Shown here one piece after another: positions 8,280 through 17,374 of a stretch of DNA of 62,839 nt. The notes under the pieces were generated by a model that was given only the letters and a program-made list of their open reading frames with translations, made no database searches and was not told the DNA's origin. The DNA is from Bacillota bacterium. Lineage in GTDB: Bacteria > Bacillota > Bacilli > Alicyclobacillales > SLC66. The DNA lies in contig JAJZEE010000004.1 of assembly GCA_021805735.1 (NCBI GenBank), positions 1 to 62,839 of the forward strand, given 5' to 3'. Within the stretch, counting starts at the first letter, position 1. Every line of letters starts with the position of its first letter. A program made the translations under genes and the position numbers.

Positions 8280-9268
8280 TATGAATTGGCGCCCCCTTTC
8301 CGCACCCGAGGATCCAGTCTTCCATAGAGCATTTCTACGATAAAGTTAGCCAATAAAACAGCGAAAGAGATGATCAGGAACAAACCTTGCATAAGTGGAT
8401 AATCTTCATTTGTTACGGCGGCGACCAGTTGATAGCCCACTCCCGGATAGGAAAATATGTTCTCCACCAGGACAGCGCCCCCGACCACAAAACCGAGCGC
8501 CATACCAAACCCGGTGAGACTGGGAAGCATGGCGTTACGAGCCGCATAGGTAAGCATCAACCGTTTGTCTTTGACACCTTTGGCTTCTGCAAACACGACG
8601 TAATCTTCTCCGAGTATATTAATCATATTATTGCGCATGCCAAACAGCCACCCGCCAATGGCCGTGATGATCAGGGTAGCCGCAGGTAGAATAGCATGGT
8701 ACAACACATTGACGATAAATGGACCATTCCATGCAGGCATAAGAATCGTCGAATAAGAGTGCGCCGTAGGAAACCAACCGAGAGTAAAGCCAAATACGTA
8801 GAGCAACAGCAAAGCCATCCACTGGTAAGGGATTGAACTCGTAAAAGTCGTCACAAGCGGAAGAATCGAATCGATAACGCCCCCACGATGCCAGGCTGCC
8901 AAAACCCCGAGAAATACCCCCGCGACCGTGGCAATGACCGTGGCCGTGCCGGCGAGCCCCAGTGTCCAGGGCAGGCTGTTTGCGATCACATTCATAACGG
9001 GCACCGGATAATACGTGATCGACAACCCAAAATTACCGTGAAACGTATTGTTAAGATAGGAAAGAAACTGTTGCCATATAGGTTGATTGGTAACGCCAAA
9101 TTGCAGCTCCAATGAATGTAAAGCCATGGGGCTCAATCGCCCCTGGTAGCGTGCGATCATGGCCTCTGCGGGGTTCCCCGGCATCAGCCGCGGCAAGAAA
9201 AAATTGATGGAGACTGCGGCCATCAGAGAGAGTACAAAGAATCCCAGACGCTGTATAAAATATCTCAC
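8279..9268 (-). CDS. ABC transporter permease (DppB type)
   Basis: 329-aa permease: an N-terminal helix, the family motif SINFFLPRLMPGNPAEAM, a conserved periplasmic-loop region and an EAA loop (VFAEAKGVKDKRLMLTYAARNAMLPS). This is the classical OppB/DppB layout. GGAGATG precedes the ATG. It lies just after the hairpin that follows the solute-binding protein gene. Confidence 0.88.
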   Translation of the reverse strand: MRYFIQRLGFFVLSLMAAVSINFFLPRLMPGNPAEAMIARYQGRLSPMALHSLELQFGVTNQPIWQQFLSYLNNTFHGNFGLSITYYPVPVMNVIANSLPWTLGLAGTATVIATVAGVFLGVLAAWHRGGVIDSILPLVTTFTSSIPYQWMALLLLYVFGFTLGWFPTAHSYSTILMPAWNGPFIVNVLYHAILPAATLIITAIGGWLFGMRNNMINILGEDYVVFAEAKGVKDKRLMLTYAARNAMLPSLTGFGMALGFVVGGAVLVENIFSYPGVGYQLVAAVTNEDYPLMQGLFLIISFAVLLANFIVEMLYGRLDPRVRKGGANS

Positions 9269-9293
9269 GGATGTCCATCTCCTTCAAAAACTT

Positions 9294-9315
9294 CGGGGGG
9301 AGGAGTCTCCCCCCG
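9294..9315 (-). terminator. Intra-operon hairpin with T-run (attenuator) after the binding protein gene
   Basis: A 9-bp GC-rich stem (9294-9302 with 9307-9315) with a 4-nt loop, followed on the minus strand within a few bases by GAAGTTTTTG. Sited between the solute-binding protein gene and its permeases, it would give partial termination and 3'-end protection, keeping binding protein in excess. Confidence 0.65.
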
Positions 9316-9327
9316 TTGATCATGGCG

Positions 9328-10962
9328 TTACTTGGCGGGCCGCAAATGGCTCAAGATAATCCCGTTAGACGGCGCGACCCAAGGCGATCCTTGCGCGTAG
9401 GGGTTTTGCGCGTTTGGCCAGCCCACCCAGTTTTGCGTGCTGTACTCGTTCCAACCCACGCCGTACACCAATGGAATGTAGGGCAGCGAGTATACCATGG
9501 CGCTTTCCAGGGCATAGACTGCCTGGCGCTGCTTAGCTGGTGAAGACGAGTGCTCGTACGCATTCAATTCACGCGTGGTGTAAGCGTTGTTCCAGTGATC
9601 CCAGTTTCCGGGGCCATTGGGCATAAAGAGACTTTGGTACATGTAGAAAGGCGTGGGTCCAGACCCGCTCCAGCTCATGCCGAGTTGGAATTTTCCTGTC
9701 GACAGCGCCGAATAGTAAGCGCCAAACGCCAACTGCTGGACATTGACCTGGATGCCGATCTGACCGAGTTCTTTCGCGATGATCGCGCAGTCCGCATCCC
9801 AGTCGGTCCATCCGCTGACGACATCCAGGGAGAAGGATAACGGCTGGCCGCTCTTCGTTTGGAAAATACCTTGAGCATTTCGCGTAAATCCAGCCTTCTC
9901 CAGGATCGAAATGGCTTTTTGTGGGTTGTACGTAAATGCTTTGGGCAGTTTAGGATTGATCCACGATTGACCTGCGGGCGGAAGTGAATATCCACTGGGT
10001 GTAGCCGCAGGCTCATACCCATACTCGCCTAACTTGGAAATCACCTGACGATTCATGCCCAAACTGATCGCTTGTCGTACAGCGAGATTCTTCAGAAGTG
10101 GATCTTGTAAATTGGTGTACAGCATGTTCGCGCCGCCGAAATCCGAGAACCAGTAATGGTTGTTTTTCGGATTCCTGCTGACATACACCTTATTGATATG
10201 CGGGATGAACAGTCCTGTCCAGTCAATCTTGTTATTCATCAGCGCGAGCTGCGTACTCGTGTTGCCATTGTATGCAGGGAAATCGACAGTCTGTAATTTC
10301 GGTTCACCGCCCCAATACGTTGGGTTGGCGACAAATTGGTACATTTCTGGCGAGAAGGACTTCAACACAAACGGTCCAGTGCCCACTGGGCTAAAGTTTA
10401 AGGCTGTGGTTGGATTGGACACTGACTGCCAGATGCTTTGTGGCACGATGTAGACCGTGTCAAGGATGTAGTACTCATAGGAAGTGTTGGCGGTAATGAA
10501 ATCAAATTGCACAGTGTTCGGGCCTACCGCCTTGACATTGTTGATCACCTTCCAGATTCCACTTCCGTCTAACGCCGGATATTTCTTCAGTAAGTCAAAC
10601 GAATACACCACGTCTGCCGACGTCATCGCCGTTCCGTTGGAGAATTTCACGTTCTTGCGCAGGTTCACGGTCAATACAGTCGAATGGTTCGACCACGAGA
10701 AGCTAGATCCCAAGAGCGGCGTAGCCGTGCCAGACGGGTTGAAGTAAAACAGCGGTTGATAGACCAATCCCAGCGTTCCTTGCAGGGCGCCGCCGGAAAA
10801 CGGACTGAAGTTCTCTTGAAACTGGCCGCCTTGCCCAGGCACCATGACGAGCGGCGGTTGTTGCGACGCCGTTGTCGCCGCATAACTCGCTGTTCCCGCC
10901 GCGAGAGTGGTAAGCGCCACCATGCTGGACGCCAACCCATACTTCCATTTTTTGTTCCTCAT
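9328..10962 (-). CDS. Extracellular solute-binding protein, family 5 (SBP_bac_5)
   Basis: Captures the substrate for the downstream permeases. A signal peptide is clear (MRNKKWK basic start, hydrophobic core, cleavage near SYA-ATT), but there is no lipobox cysteine, which is unusual for a Gram-positive binding protein; it may be secreted or held otherwise. The mature part shows the family-5 layout, with the conserved AWSTADVVYS-like segment seen here as AMTSADVVYSFDLL and the later AVRQAISLGMNR. GGGGAG precedes the ATG. Family-5 proteins bind peptides or oligosaccharides; neighbours favour the latter. Confidence 0.85.
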   Translation of the reverse strand: MRNKKWKYGLASSMVALTTLAAGTASYAATTASQQPPLVMVPGQGGQFQENFSPFSGGALQGTLGLVYQPLFYFNPSGTATPLLGSSFSWSNHSTVLTVNLRKNVKFSNGTAMTSADVVYSFDLLKKYPALDGSGIWKVINNVKAVGPNTVQFDFITANTSYEYYILDTVYIVPQSIWQSVSNPTTALNFSPVGTGPFVLKSFSPEMYQFVANPTYWGGEPKLQTVDFPAYNGNTSTQLALMNNKIDWTGLFIPHINKVYVSRNPKNNHYWFSDFGGANMLYTNLQDPLLKNLAVRQAISLGMNRQVISKLGEYGYEPAATPSGYSLPPAGQSWINPKLPKAFTYNPQKAISILEKAGFTRNAQGIFQTKSGQPLSFSLDVVSGWTDWDADCAIIAKELGQIGIQVNVQQLAFGAYYSALSTGKFQLGMSWSGSGPTPFYMYQSLFMPNGPGNWDHWNNAYTTRELNAYEHSSSPAKQRQAVYALESAMVYSLPYIPLVYGVGWNEYSTQNWVGWPNAQNPYAQGSPWVAPSNGIILSHLRPAK

Positions 10963-11165
10963 CTTCTCAACTCCCCTTTTTCATGTTACAAGTGTGCTTC
11001 GGTTCAGTGCAAGTGCCTGCCCCAGTGCCAGTGCCTGTCGCAACACGCCCATTGCATCTGCGACTTCACATGACCCTCACCTCCCCAAGCTCAAGTGGTT
11101 GCGCGAAACTCGTCGCTGCTTAACTCACTGCTCATGCTACGAGTTTTCATGATTCGCTGGAAAAT
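10963..11165. other. Gap between GH35 and binding-protein genes
   Basis: 203 bp without a gene. It holds an imperfect direct repeat CAGTGCAAGTGCCTG (11005-11019) / CAGTGCCAGTGCCTG (11023-11037), period 18 bp. No confident promoter was found on the minus strand, so the two genes may be cotranscribed. Confidence 0.4.
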
Positions 11166-13607
11166 CTAAACGATTCGATTTTTTGCCAAAACAACGCGTA
11201 CCTCTTGTGTTCCATGAGAATCACCATGCTGAGACGTGACCGTCAGGCAATGGCGGGAAGCATCCCACGTGAAATGAGCAGAGCAATGAACCACGGTCCA
11301 CGGTCCTGACAGGACCATAATGGCCTGTCCCTGATACATGTGAAGCGTCAATCTGATCTCCTGGCTCTCTACCCGTTCCACGTGTACTTCCGCTGTGCTG
11401 TAATCAATCTGCAACTCATCGGCCAGGCGATAGTTCACAGGGAGCAAGACGCCAGATCGGGCGCGCGTACGGATGACGATTCCGTCAAACGCAATCTGTT
11501 CCCCAATGGACACGGTCGTCTGAAGATCCTCGTCCTCTACATTGATCAAGGACAAGAAAGATCCGCGCGGCCCCCGTCGAAGCGTTGCCAAGGCATGGGA
11601 GTGTGAACACTGCACCTCGGGAACGATGCCCAGTTTCGCGGCTATGTTCCGGATCAGTGCAACCTGGTAATCGTATTCGTGAGTGAGGCCAACCCCGAGA
11701 ACCAGCGCTCTGCCCTTTTGCACCGCCTGCAGATAAGCGACTGTCGCGGATGTGTTCCCTTCTTCCCACCCCCATGCGTCGTCTGGCGCTATCCGATCGA
11801 ACACGAGATGCTGCCTGGAAAAAACGGACGCCTGTCCAGCGAGATTCACCAACCGGTAGCCGCCTTTCTGTTCGATGGGATGCGCGTTCAAAGCATCGGC
11901 CAGAATGCGGCAAGCGCTTCCATCCAGGTCATACTCAGGGATTCGCGGACCGACGATCAGACACCCGCCGTTCGTGACGTAATCGACCAGAGTTGTCTGC
12001 GTTGCTCGATCCATGAATGATGTAGCGGCCACCCACAGACTCGGAACCGCTGCGGGATCAATGTGTTCCCGTTCGTACAGGTCCAGCGCCGCAAAAGATA
12101 TGTTGGCAGCCGCCAGCAGCCGCCACAAGCCATCGAAGTGAAAATGCTCTCTCTGGAAGGCAAAATAGCCGAGCAAACCGGATACATCCTCGGATTGTGG
12201 CCATGCTGTTTCCGTCATGTAGTAGGGAGAGTAAAAGGCGACATGCGTATCGATGAGTTTCGGCGCGCTGCACAGATCCTGACCGACGCCTGACAACAGC
12301 GACCCCAGATGTGACGCCGCCGCGTAGGCGGGTCGCAGGGCGCCGTCAGAAGCAATGGGCGCCTGCCATTCATGCCTCGTGCCAAACAGACCGATGTCTT
12401 CCGGGTTGTCGCCGGCACAAAACATGTAGTAGTTCAAGGCATTCATGCCATGCGCGATGCACAGCCGCGTCAGCAGATCGAGATCTCGACCTGATACCGT
12501 GGGTCGATCAGTTAACCGACCGGATTGAAACTCTGCCGAGAAGATCGGCTGTTCCGGCGAAGATATCGCAGCCGTAAATAGGGTGCTGACAATGACATCG
12601 TGAAAATTGTCGTACGTGATGTGTCCCGGGTAGAAATCCCCAGCCACAAGCGCCAGGCTGCTGCTTGCGGCCGTGCGCAGTTGACTTATCCCGATCGGAT
12701 ATTCCGTTCCTCTGCTATAAACGGAAAAGTCCTTGAAGCCATGAACATTGATTAAAAATGGAACGGACACACCCACCCTCCGGGCCGTATGTTCCAGAAA
12801 CGATACGTACTGAGCAATGTCCTCTCTGCAAAATTCCGACCACAGAAAATGTTGATTCAGTGCGTCGAACTCACGGTCAGCGATGGACTCCGCCTGGGCG
12901 ATTCCGGTTGTCGCCTCGGCGATTCCGACTGCCGCCTGCTCATGGGCTGCCGATGACAGGAGTGGAATGGCCGCTGTTTTTTTCTGCAGGAACCTTTCGT
13001 AGCGCTCCAGTGTGGCAGGATGGAAATCCGCCCCGTTTGTAACCCAGTGTAGCATCCCGATTTCATTGTCCAACTGCACGACAACGATCGGTCCGCCGCG
13101 ATCAGACATGTAAGGCAACATCGCACTCAGGACAGCCTGATACCAGGATTCCGCCAATTTTAAAAACGTCGGGTGCAGATAGGAAACCACGCGGGTCGGG
13201 TGAGACTCTCCATCCACCGTCCGGGCGATGACCTCGGGATAGTCGCGCAGCACCCATTCTGGAATGCCCTCCCGTCGCAACTCTGACATCACGTAGGGAC
13301 CGGGCCGTACAATCACATAAAACCCGAGTTCACCGCACAATTCTAGAAACTGAGTGACATTCCGGCGGGGATGCGTCATTCCCTCAAAGTCAAAATCGCC
13401 TTCCTCTGGTTCATGCCATAACCAGGGCACATATGTACTGATGAGATTGCAGCCTGCAGCCTTCACCTGCAACAGCCGTTCCCGCCAGTGCAGCGGATCA
13501 ATGCGGAAATAATGACATTCCGCGCCAAACAGGAACACTGGTTCGCTCCCCTCATAAAATGCGCCGTCGTGTATAGTAAGCAGAGGGATTCCCACCTTTA
13601 TCGTCAT
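11166..13607 (-). CDS. Glycoside hydrolase family 35-type beta-galactosidase
   Basis: 813-aa TIM-barrel glycosidase. The GH35 hallmark GGPIVVVQLDNEIG places the acid/base glutamate at residue 182, and FSAEFQSG near residue 359 is a candidate nucleophile region. The N-terminal AGCNLISTYVPWLWHEPEEGDF segment is typical of the family. No signal peptide is visible, so the enzyme should act in the cytoplasm on imported oligosaccharides. It sits between the LacI regulator (29-nt gap) and the transporter. A short in-frame repeat (GIAEATTGIAQAE, residues about 228-240) forms a linker. The exact sugar (galactose or another beta-linked residue) is not shown. Confidence 0.82.
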   Translation of the reverse strand: MTIKVGIPLLTIHDGAFYEGSEPVFLFGAECHYFRIDPLHWRERLLQVKAAGCNLISTYVPWLWHEPEEGDFDFEGMTHPRRNVTQFLELCGELGFYVIVRPGPYVMSELRREGIPEWVLRDYPEVIARTVDGESHPTRVVSYLHPTFLKLAESWYQAVLSAMLPYMSDRGGPIVVVQLDNEIGMLHWVTNGADFHPATLERYERFLQKKTAAIPLLSSAAHEQAAVGIAEATTGIAQAESIADREFDALNQHFLWSEFCREDIAQYVSFLEHTARRVGVSVPFLINVHGFKDFSVYSRGTEYPIGISQLRTAASSSLALVAGDFYPGHITYDNFHDVIVSTLFTAAISSPEQPIFSAEFQSGRLTDRPTVSGRDLDLLTRLCIAHGMNALNYYMFCAGDNPEDIGLFGTRHEWQAPIASDGALRPAYAAASHLGSLLSGVGQDLCSAPKLIDTHVAFYSPYYMTETAWPQSEDVSGLLGYFAFQREHFHFDGLWRLLAAANISFAALDLYEREHIDPAAVPSLWVAATSFMDRATQTTLVDYVTNGGCLIVGPRIPEYDLDGSACRILADALNAHPIEQKGGYRLVNLAGQASVFSRQHLVFDRIAPDDAWGWEEGNTSATVAYLQAVQKGRALVLGVGLTHEYDYQVALIRNIAAKLGIVPEVQCSHSHALATLRRGPRGSFLSLINVEDEDLQTTVSIGEQIAFDGIVIRTRARSGVLLPVNYRLADELQIDYSTAEVHVERVESQEIRLTLHMYQGQAIMVLSGPWTVVHCSAHFTWDASRHCLTVTSQHGDSHGTQEVRVVLAKNRIV

Positions 13608-13636
13608 GGTTGCTGCCGCCGACCCTTGGCCGTACG

Positions 13637-14629
13637 TTACTGTCTCGATCCTGAGGACGCCCGAATCACTACCCGCGTCTCCAGGATCACCGGAGCGATC
13701 GTCTCTTCTCCAGCCAAAGCCCGAAACAGAATCTGCGTGGCGACAGTACCCAATTCATACATGGGCTGATGCACTGTCGTCAATGCGGGCGTCGTATGCT
13801 GAGTGAGACGAATGTCATCGAACCCAACCAGCGCGATGTCCTCCGGCACCCGAATGGACCGCTCCGAAAACGCTCTCAAGACACCGATGGCCATCTCATC
13901 GTTGCCGGCAAAAATCGCCTCCGGCAGCGGGCTTTGCGACAACAGAGTCTGCGCCGCGGCATACCCGCTCTGCTCTGTGAAATCGCCGAGAATCATGAAC
14001 CGTTTCTCCAGATCGACGCCAAAGTGTTTCATAGCCCCTGTGAATCCACGGAATCGCAGTTGGCCGTCGACAGAAACGCTCGGTCCGCCAATAAACGCAA
14101 TCTGTCTGTGACCCATCTCCAGCAAATGCATGGTGACGTTAAACGCCCCGCCTTCGTGGTCCGATGTCACGCGATACACATACGATCCTTCAATATCGCG
14201 ATCCAACAGCACCAAGGGCAATGTCGGGCCTGCCACCTGCCGAATGAAATCTTCCTCGATGTACGGATCCAGTATGATCGCTCCATCGACCCTGTTCTCA
14301 GCCAACAGCCTCTCTAGCGCGACACCCTTGCCGCCTACCGAACACGCGACAATCGGACTGTATCCATGGGACAGCGCCACGTCCTGCACACCTGAAACCA
14401 GTTCCGAGTAAAAAGGGCCGCCCAGATCGTGCAGGAAGACCGCCATGGTTTGCGTCTGCTGCATTTTCAAATCGCGCGCAATGCCATTCGGTCTATACCC
14501 GAGGCTCTGGACTGCCTCAAGTATCCGCTGTCGCGTCGATTCCTTGACTCGCGGATCGCGCTTCAATGCGATGGAAACCGTGGACACTGAAACTCCAGCC
14601 CGCTCGGCCACATCCTTGATAGTCGCCAT
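13637..14629 (-). CDS. LacI family transcriptional regulator
   Basis: 330-aa repressor. The N-terminal HTH (TIKDVAERAGVSVSTVSIAL) and hinge helix (RPNGIARDLK) are followed by a periplasmic-binding-like sugar domain with the family's VGFDDIRLTQHTTPALTTV near the C-terminus. It heads the glycan-use operon and has a perfect operator in its own promoter, so it probably represses itself and the downstream genes until the oligosaccharide inducer arrives. Confidence 0.9.
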   Translation of the reverse strand: MATIKDVAERAGVSVSTVSIALKRDPRVKESTRQRILEAVQSLGYRPNGIARDLKMQQTQTMAVFLHDLGGPFYSELVSGVQDVALSHGYSPIVACSVGGKGVALERLLAENRVDGAIILDPYIEEDFIRQVAGPTLPLVLLDRDIEGSYVYRVTSDHEGGAFNVTMHLLEMGHRQIAFIGGPSVSVDGQLRFRGFTGAMKHFGVDLEKRFMILGDFTEQSGYAAAQTLLSQSPLPEAIFAGNDEMAIGVLRAFSERSIRVPEDIALVGFDDIRLTQHTTPALTTVHQPMYELGTVATQILFRALAGEETIAPVILETRVVIRASSGSRQ

Positions 14630-14652
14630 ACATTAACTCCAATCAGCGCATA

Positions 14653-14703
14653 ATCGAAACGTTTCGATAGATTCATAGTAATAGTGTGTCCGCAGTCTGT
14701 CAA
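14653..14703 (-). promoter_or_regulatory. LacI-operon promoter with 16-bp operator
   Basis: On the minus strand: -35 TTGACA (14698-14703), 17-bp spacer, -10 TACTAT (14675-14680), then a perfect palindrome ATCGAAACGTTTCGAT (14653-14668) at the expected start site. The central CG symmetry is characteristic of LacI/GalR operators. Confidence 0.85.
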
Positions 14704-14846
14704 CATCTTTTTTCACCGACAATTGGCGCATGTTCATTGACTTACTCATAGCCGTAGGCGTATTGTCATGCCTAGGGGCACATCTGCGTTGCCCGCGTGC
14801 TCGGCTAGACTTTCATCTCGGATTAAATGAAGAGGGGGATGTCGCG

Positions 14847-15065
14847 ATGTTCTTTCGCCGCCGTCGATGTGGATTTCTCGCAAAAATGTTGATGATCATG
14901 TTAGGGGTCAATTGGCTCACAAGACGCGAGTTCGGTTCAGAGGATCGTGCCGCGTATCGCAATCGCGCTCGCGCATTTCGACAGAAGCTTCGTGAAGCCG
15001 CCGCTGTTTGGGATGATGAGTCATTGGATCACCCCGAGGAAGACAGCACGGTCGTGCAGGAATAA
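14847..15065 (+). CDS. Small basic membrane-associated protein upstream of UbiB kinase
   Basis: 72 residues, not assigned to a family. An Arg-rich N-terminus (FFRRRRCGF) leads into one hydrophobic stretch (KMLMIMLGVNWL) and a charged helical tail ending in acidic residues. The frame is open from 14730, but ATG 14847 follows AGAGGGGG at good spacing and the upstream codons show no coding character. Only 17 nt separate it from the UbiB gene, suggesting an operon and possibly a helper role. Confidence 0.55.
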   Translation: MFFRRRRCGFLAKMLMIMLGVNWLTRREFGSEDRAAYRNRARAFRQKLREAAAVWDDESLDHPEEDSTVVQE

Positions 15066-15082
15066 CGGCTGATCGCACGTAA

Positions 15083-16864
15083 GTGCCTGAAGAGGCGCGA
15101 ACCGGCTCGGCACAACCCACATTTCACGCGCCGCAGGCGCACTGGTTAGGAGATCTCGTGTTCAGGCAAATTTGGCGTTCCAATCGGATCTTCGTGTTGG
15201 CATTGTCTTTTATCGGATACTACTGGCAAATCCGGTTCATACACAGATTCAGAAGCGGCAGACGTCAAGAGTTGGAGGCGCGGGTCTACGCCCGAGCTGG
15301 CGCGCGCGTTCGTCGCTCCGCGCTTCGCCTCCAGGGGCTCATAGTGAAAGTCGGCCAGTTTCTCAGCGCCCGCGCCGACGTTCTGCCGCTGTCCTTCACG
15401 CGCGAGTTGACCCAACTTCAGGACGCCGTACCGGGGGCGCCCTACCAAAAGATCCGCGTTCAGATCGAGCGGGAGTTCGGTGCGGATCTGGACGCTCTTT
15501 TCACATCATTCGCGCCTGCAGCGACCGCTGCCGCGTCCCTCGGCCAAGTACACCGCGCCACGCTGTCGGACGGCAGAGATGTGGCCGTTAAAGTATTGCG
15601 ACCGGGCATTGTAAAACTCGCTGCCGCCGATTTATCCGCTTTACGGAAAATCACATGGCTGCTGCAACACTTCACAAAATTCGGTCGGCGACTCCAGATG
15701 GTACAGATTTATCGTGAATTCTCCCGCAGTGTGACCAATGAACTCGATTATCGCGTCGAAGCCGATTTCCTGCAGCGCTTTCGCAAGCAATTTGAAGACA
15801 ACCGCGACATCGTAGTTCCGTCTGTGATCGATCGCCTCGTCACCAAGTCAGTTCTCGTCATGGACTATATCGAAGGCGCGAAAGTTACGGACTCGCGCCA
15901 ATTGAGTGAATGGCATGTGCAGCCGTCAGTGATTGTGGACCGCCTTCTTGACTCGTATTTGCGGCAATTGCTTCAGTACGGACTGGTCCACGTAGACCCG
16001 CATCCAGGCAATTTGCTGGTTCTTCCCGATGGTCGGCTCTGCTTTCTTGACTTTGGCATGATGGCGGAGGTGCCTTCGGCCGACGTACAGACCTTCGCCA
16101 AACTCGTTCAGGCTGCCATTGCGCGCAACCTGGACGGTATCGTCGACGCGGTGGACAAACTTGGTTTTCTGCAGCCGCATGCCAACCGCGCCATTTTGAA
16201 ACGAGCGATCGGCATGATGCTCGATCGCTTAAGCGGATTTCAGTTGGCCAAAGGTCCGGAACTCGATCAGTTTATCGAGGACTTCCAGGTCTTCCTGCAC
16301 GATGAACCGCTGGTTCTTCAGGCCAAGTATCTGTTTATCGGTCGCGCCATCGGCATGCTTTCAGGGCTGCTGACCACCCTTCAACCTACGATCGACTGGT
16401 GGACGCTGCTCAAAGAGCGCGCCCTTCCCCTGCTCGGCGCCAGCGCCAATCGCAATGGAGACAAGAGCAACTGGCGCACTTCAGCGCGCACACTCGTGCA
16501 ACAACTGTTTGGCGACACAGGCGCAGTCGCCTTTGATGTGATTCTCGATCAGGCGCAGGAAACCGGTCTCTCCATGTTGCGCATCCCATCCCAACTGGAT
16601 CGTGTCCTGCAGAAAGTGGAACGCAATGAATTGACCATTCAACTGGATTTGCAGGCGGCTCTGGTCCGCATCGATCGCCAGCAACGGTTGCTGACTAGAC
16701 TGTTGTGGATTGTGCTGTTTGGCGTCACGGCCGCCTTTGGCCTATGGCTGCAATCGCGCCGATTGCTCATGGCGACTGATGCGGCCTTTGTACTGTCCGG
16801 GCTGTTTCTCCTCGCCGCGCTGCTGTCGGGCGCGGGGCGTTCACGCAGGCGCTGGCGCAGATAA
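15083..16864 (+). CDS. ABC1/UbiB (AarF) family atypical kinase
   Basis: 593-aa ADCK/UbiB-like protein. The family's KxGQ motif (KVGQFLSARADVLP), Ala-rich nucleotide loop (AAASLGQVHRA), VAVKVLRP lysine, catalytic VHVDPHPGNLLV and metal-binding LDFGMM are all present. Two C-terminal hydrophobic helices (around 540-560 and 570-590) anchor it in the membrane, as in UbiB. The family supports isoprenoid quinone synthesis or lipid homeostasis through ATPase activity; a menaquinone link would be expected in Bacillota but no men/ubi gene is adjacent. GTG start. Confidence 0.88.
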   Translation: MPEEARTGSAQPTFHAPQAHWLGDLVFRQIWRSNRIFVLALSFIGYYWQIRFIHRFRSGRRQELEARVYARAGARVRRSALRLQGLIVKVGQFLSARADVLPLSFTRELTQLQDAVPGAPYQKIRVQIEREFGADLDALFTSFAPAATAAASLGQVHRATLSDGRDVAVKVLRPGIVKLAAADLSALRKITWLLQHFTKFGRRLQMVQIYREFSRSVTNELDYRVEADFLQRFRKQFEDNRDIVVPSVIDRLVTKSVLVMDYIEGAKVTDSRQLSEWHVQPSVIVDRLLDSYLRQLLQYGLVHVDPHPGNLLVLPDGRLCFLDFGMMAEVPSADVQTFAKLVQAAIARNLDGIVDAVDKLGFLQPHANRAILKRAIGMMLDRLSGFQLAKGPELDQFIEDFQVFLHDEPLVLQAKYLFIGRAIGMLSGLLTTLQPTIDWWTLLKERALPLLGASANRNGDKSNWRTSARTLVQQLFGDTGAVAFDVILDQAQETGLSMLRIPSQLDRVLQKVERNELTIQLDLQAALVRIDRQQRLLTRLLWIVLFGVTAAFGLWLQSRRLLMATDAAFVLSGLFLLAALLSGAGRSRRRWRR

Positions 16865-16896
16865 CGTCGCCACTATGTACCCTGGGGTATCAGTAT

Positions 16897-17235
16897 CTAC
16901 GATTGAGACTCCACTGGCCAGCGCCGCTCATTGATCAGAACCTTGTCGACAATCGACCGGGCGGGATCGATGCCCAGAGCGTTGCAAAAACTGAGCAGAT
17001 AAATCATGATGTCGGCGACCTCCAGTCGAATCTCTTCGAGATTATCGGGAGCGATAAGACCCTTCCCATAGTCTGAGCGCTCTCCCCACTGAAAGTGCTC
17101 CATAAGTTCAGCCGCTTCAATGGCGACTGACATGGCCAAATTCTTCGGATCATGCGCGGGCGTCCACCCGCGCGCCTCCGTAAAATCGTGAACCATCCGC
17201 TGCAACCTGGCAAGCGTCATTTCCGAAGCGCTCAA
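16897..17235 (-). CDS. MazG-like nucleotide pyrophosphohydrolase
   Basis: 112 residues of the all-alpha NTP pyrophosphatase fold (iMazG/RS21-C6 type). The metal-binding pattern is seen in IEAAELMEHFQW and further on in LEVADIMIYLLSF (E..E...E..D). Such enzymes hydrolyse dCTP or damaged nucleotides as house-cleaning. The TTG start at 17235 has AGAAGGAGA 8 nt upstream, which decides it. Stands alone. Confidence 0.85.
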   Translation of the reverse strand: MSASEMTLARLQRMVHDFTEARGWTPAHDPKNLAMSVAIEAAELMEHFQWGERSDYGKGLIAPDNLEEIRLEVADIMIYLLSFCNALGIDPARSIVDKVLINERRWPVESQS

Positions 17236-17374
17236 GGCGTTAGTCTCCTTCTGTCATCGCAGCACGGATCTCACAGATCTCCCGCTTCCCCGTGCGCAGA
17301 ATCAGTTTCTCCCTGCACCAGATTCCTGCTCGCCTGCCTGCCTCCCCGCCCGACTCCTGCCCGTTTGGAACCCT

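Noticed and set aside
11005-11037. Short direct repeat considered as a CRISPR or iteron
   Set aside because: Only two imperfect 15-bp units with a 3-bp gap; no array.
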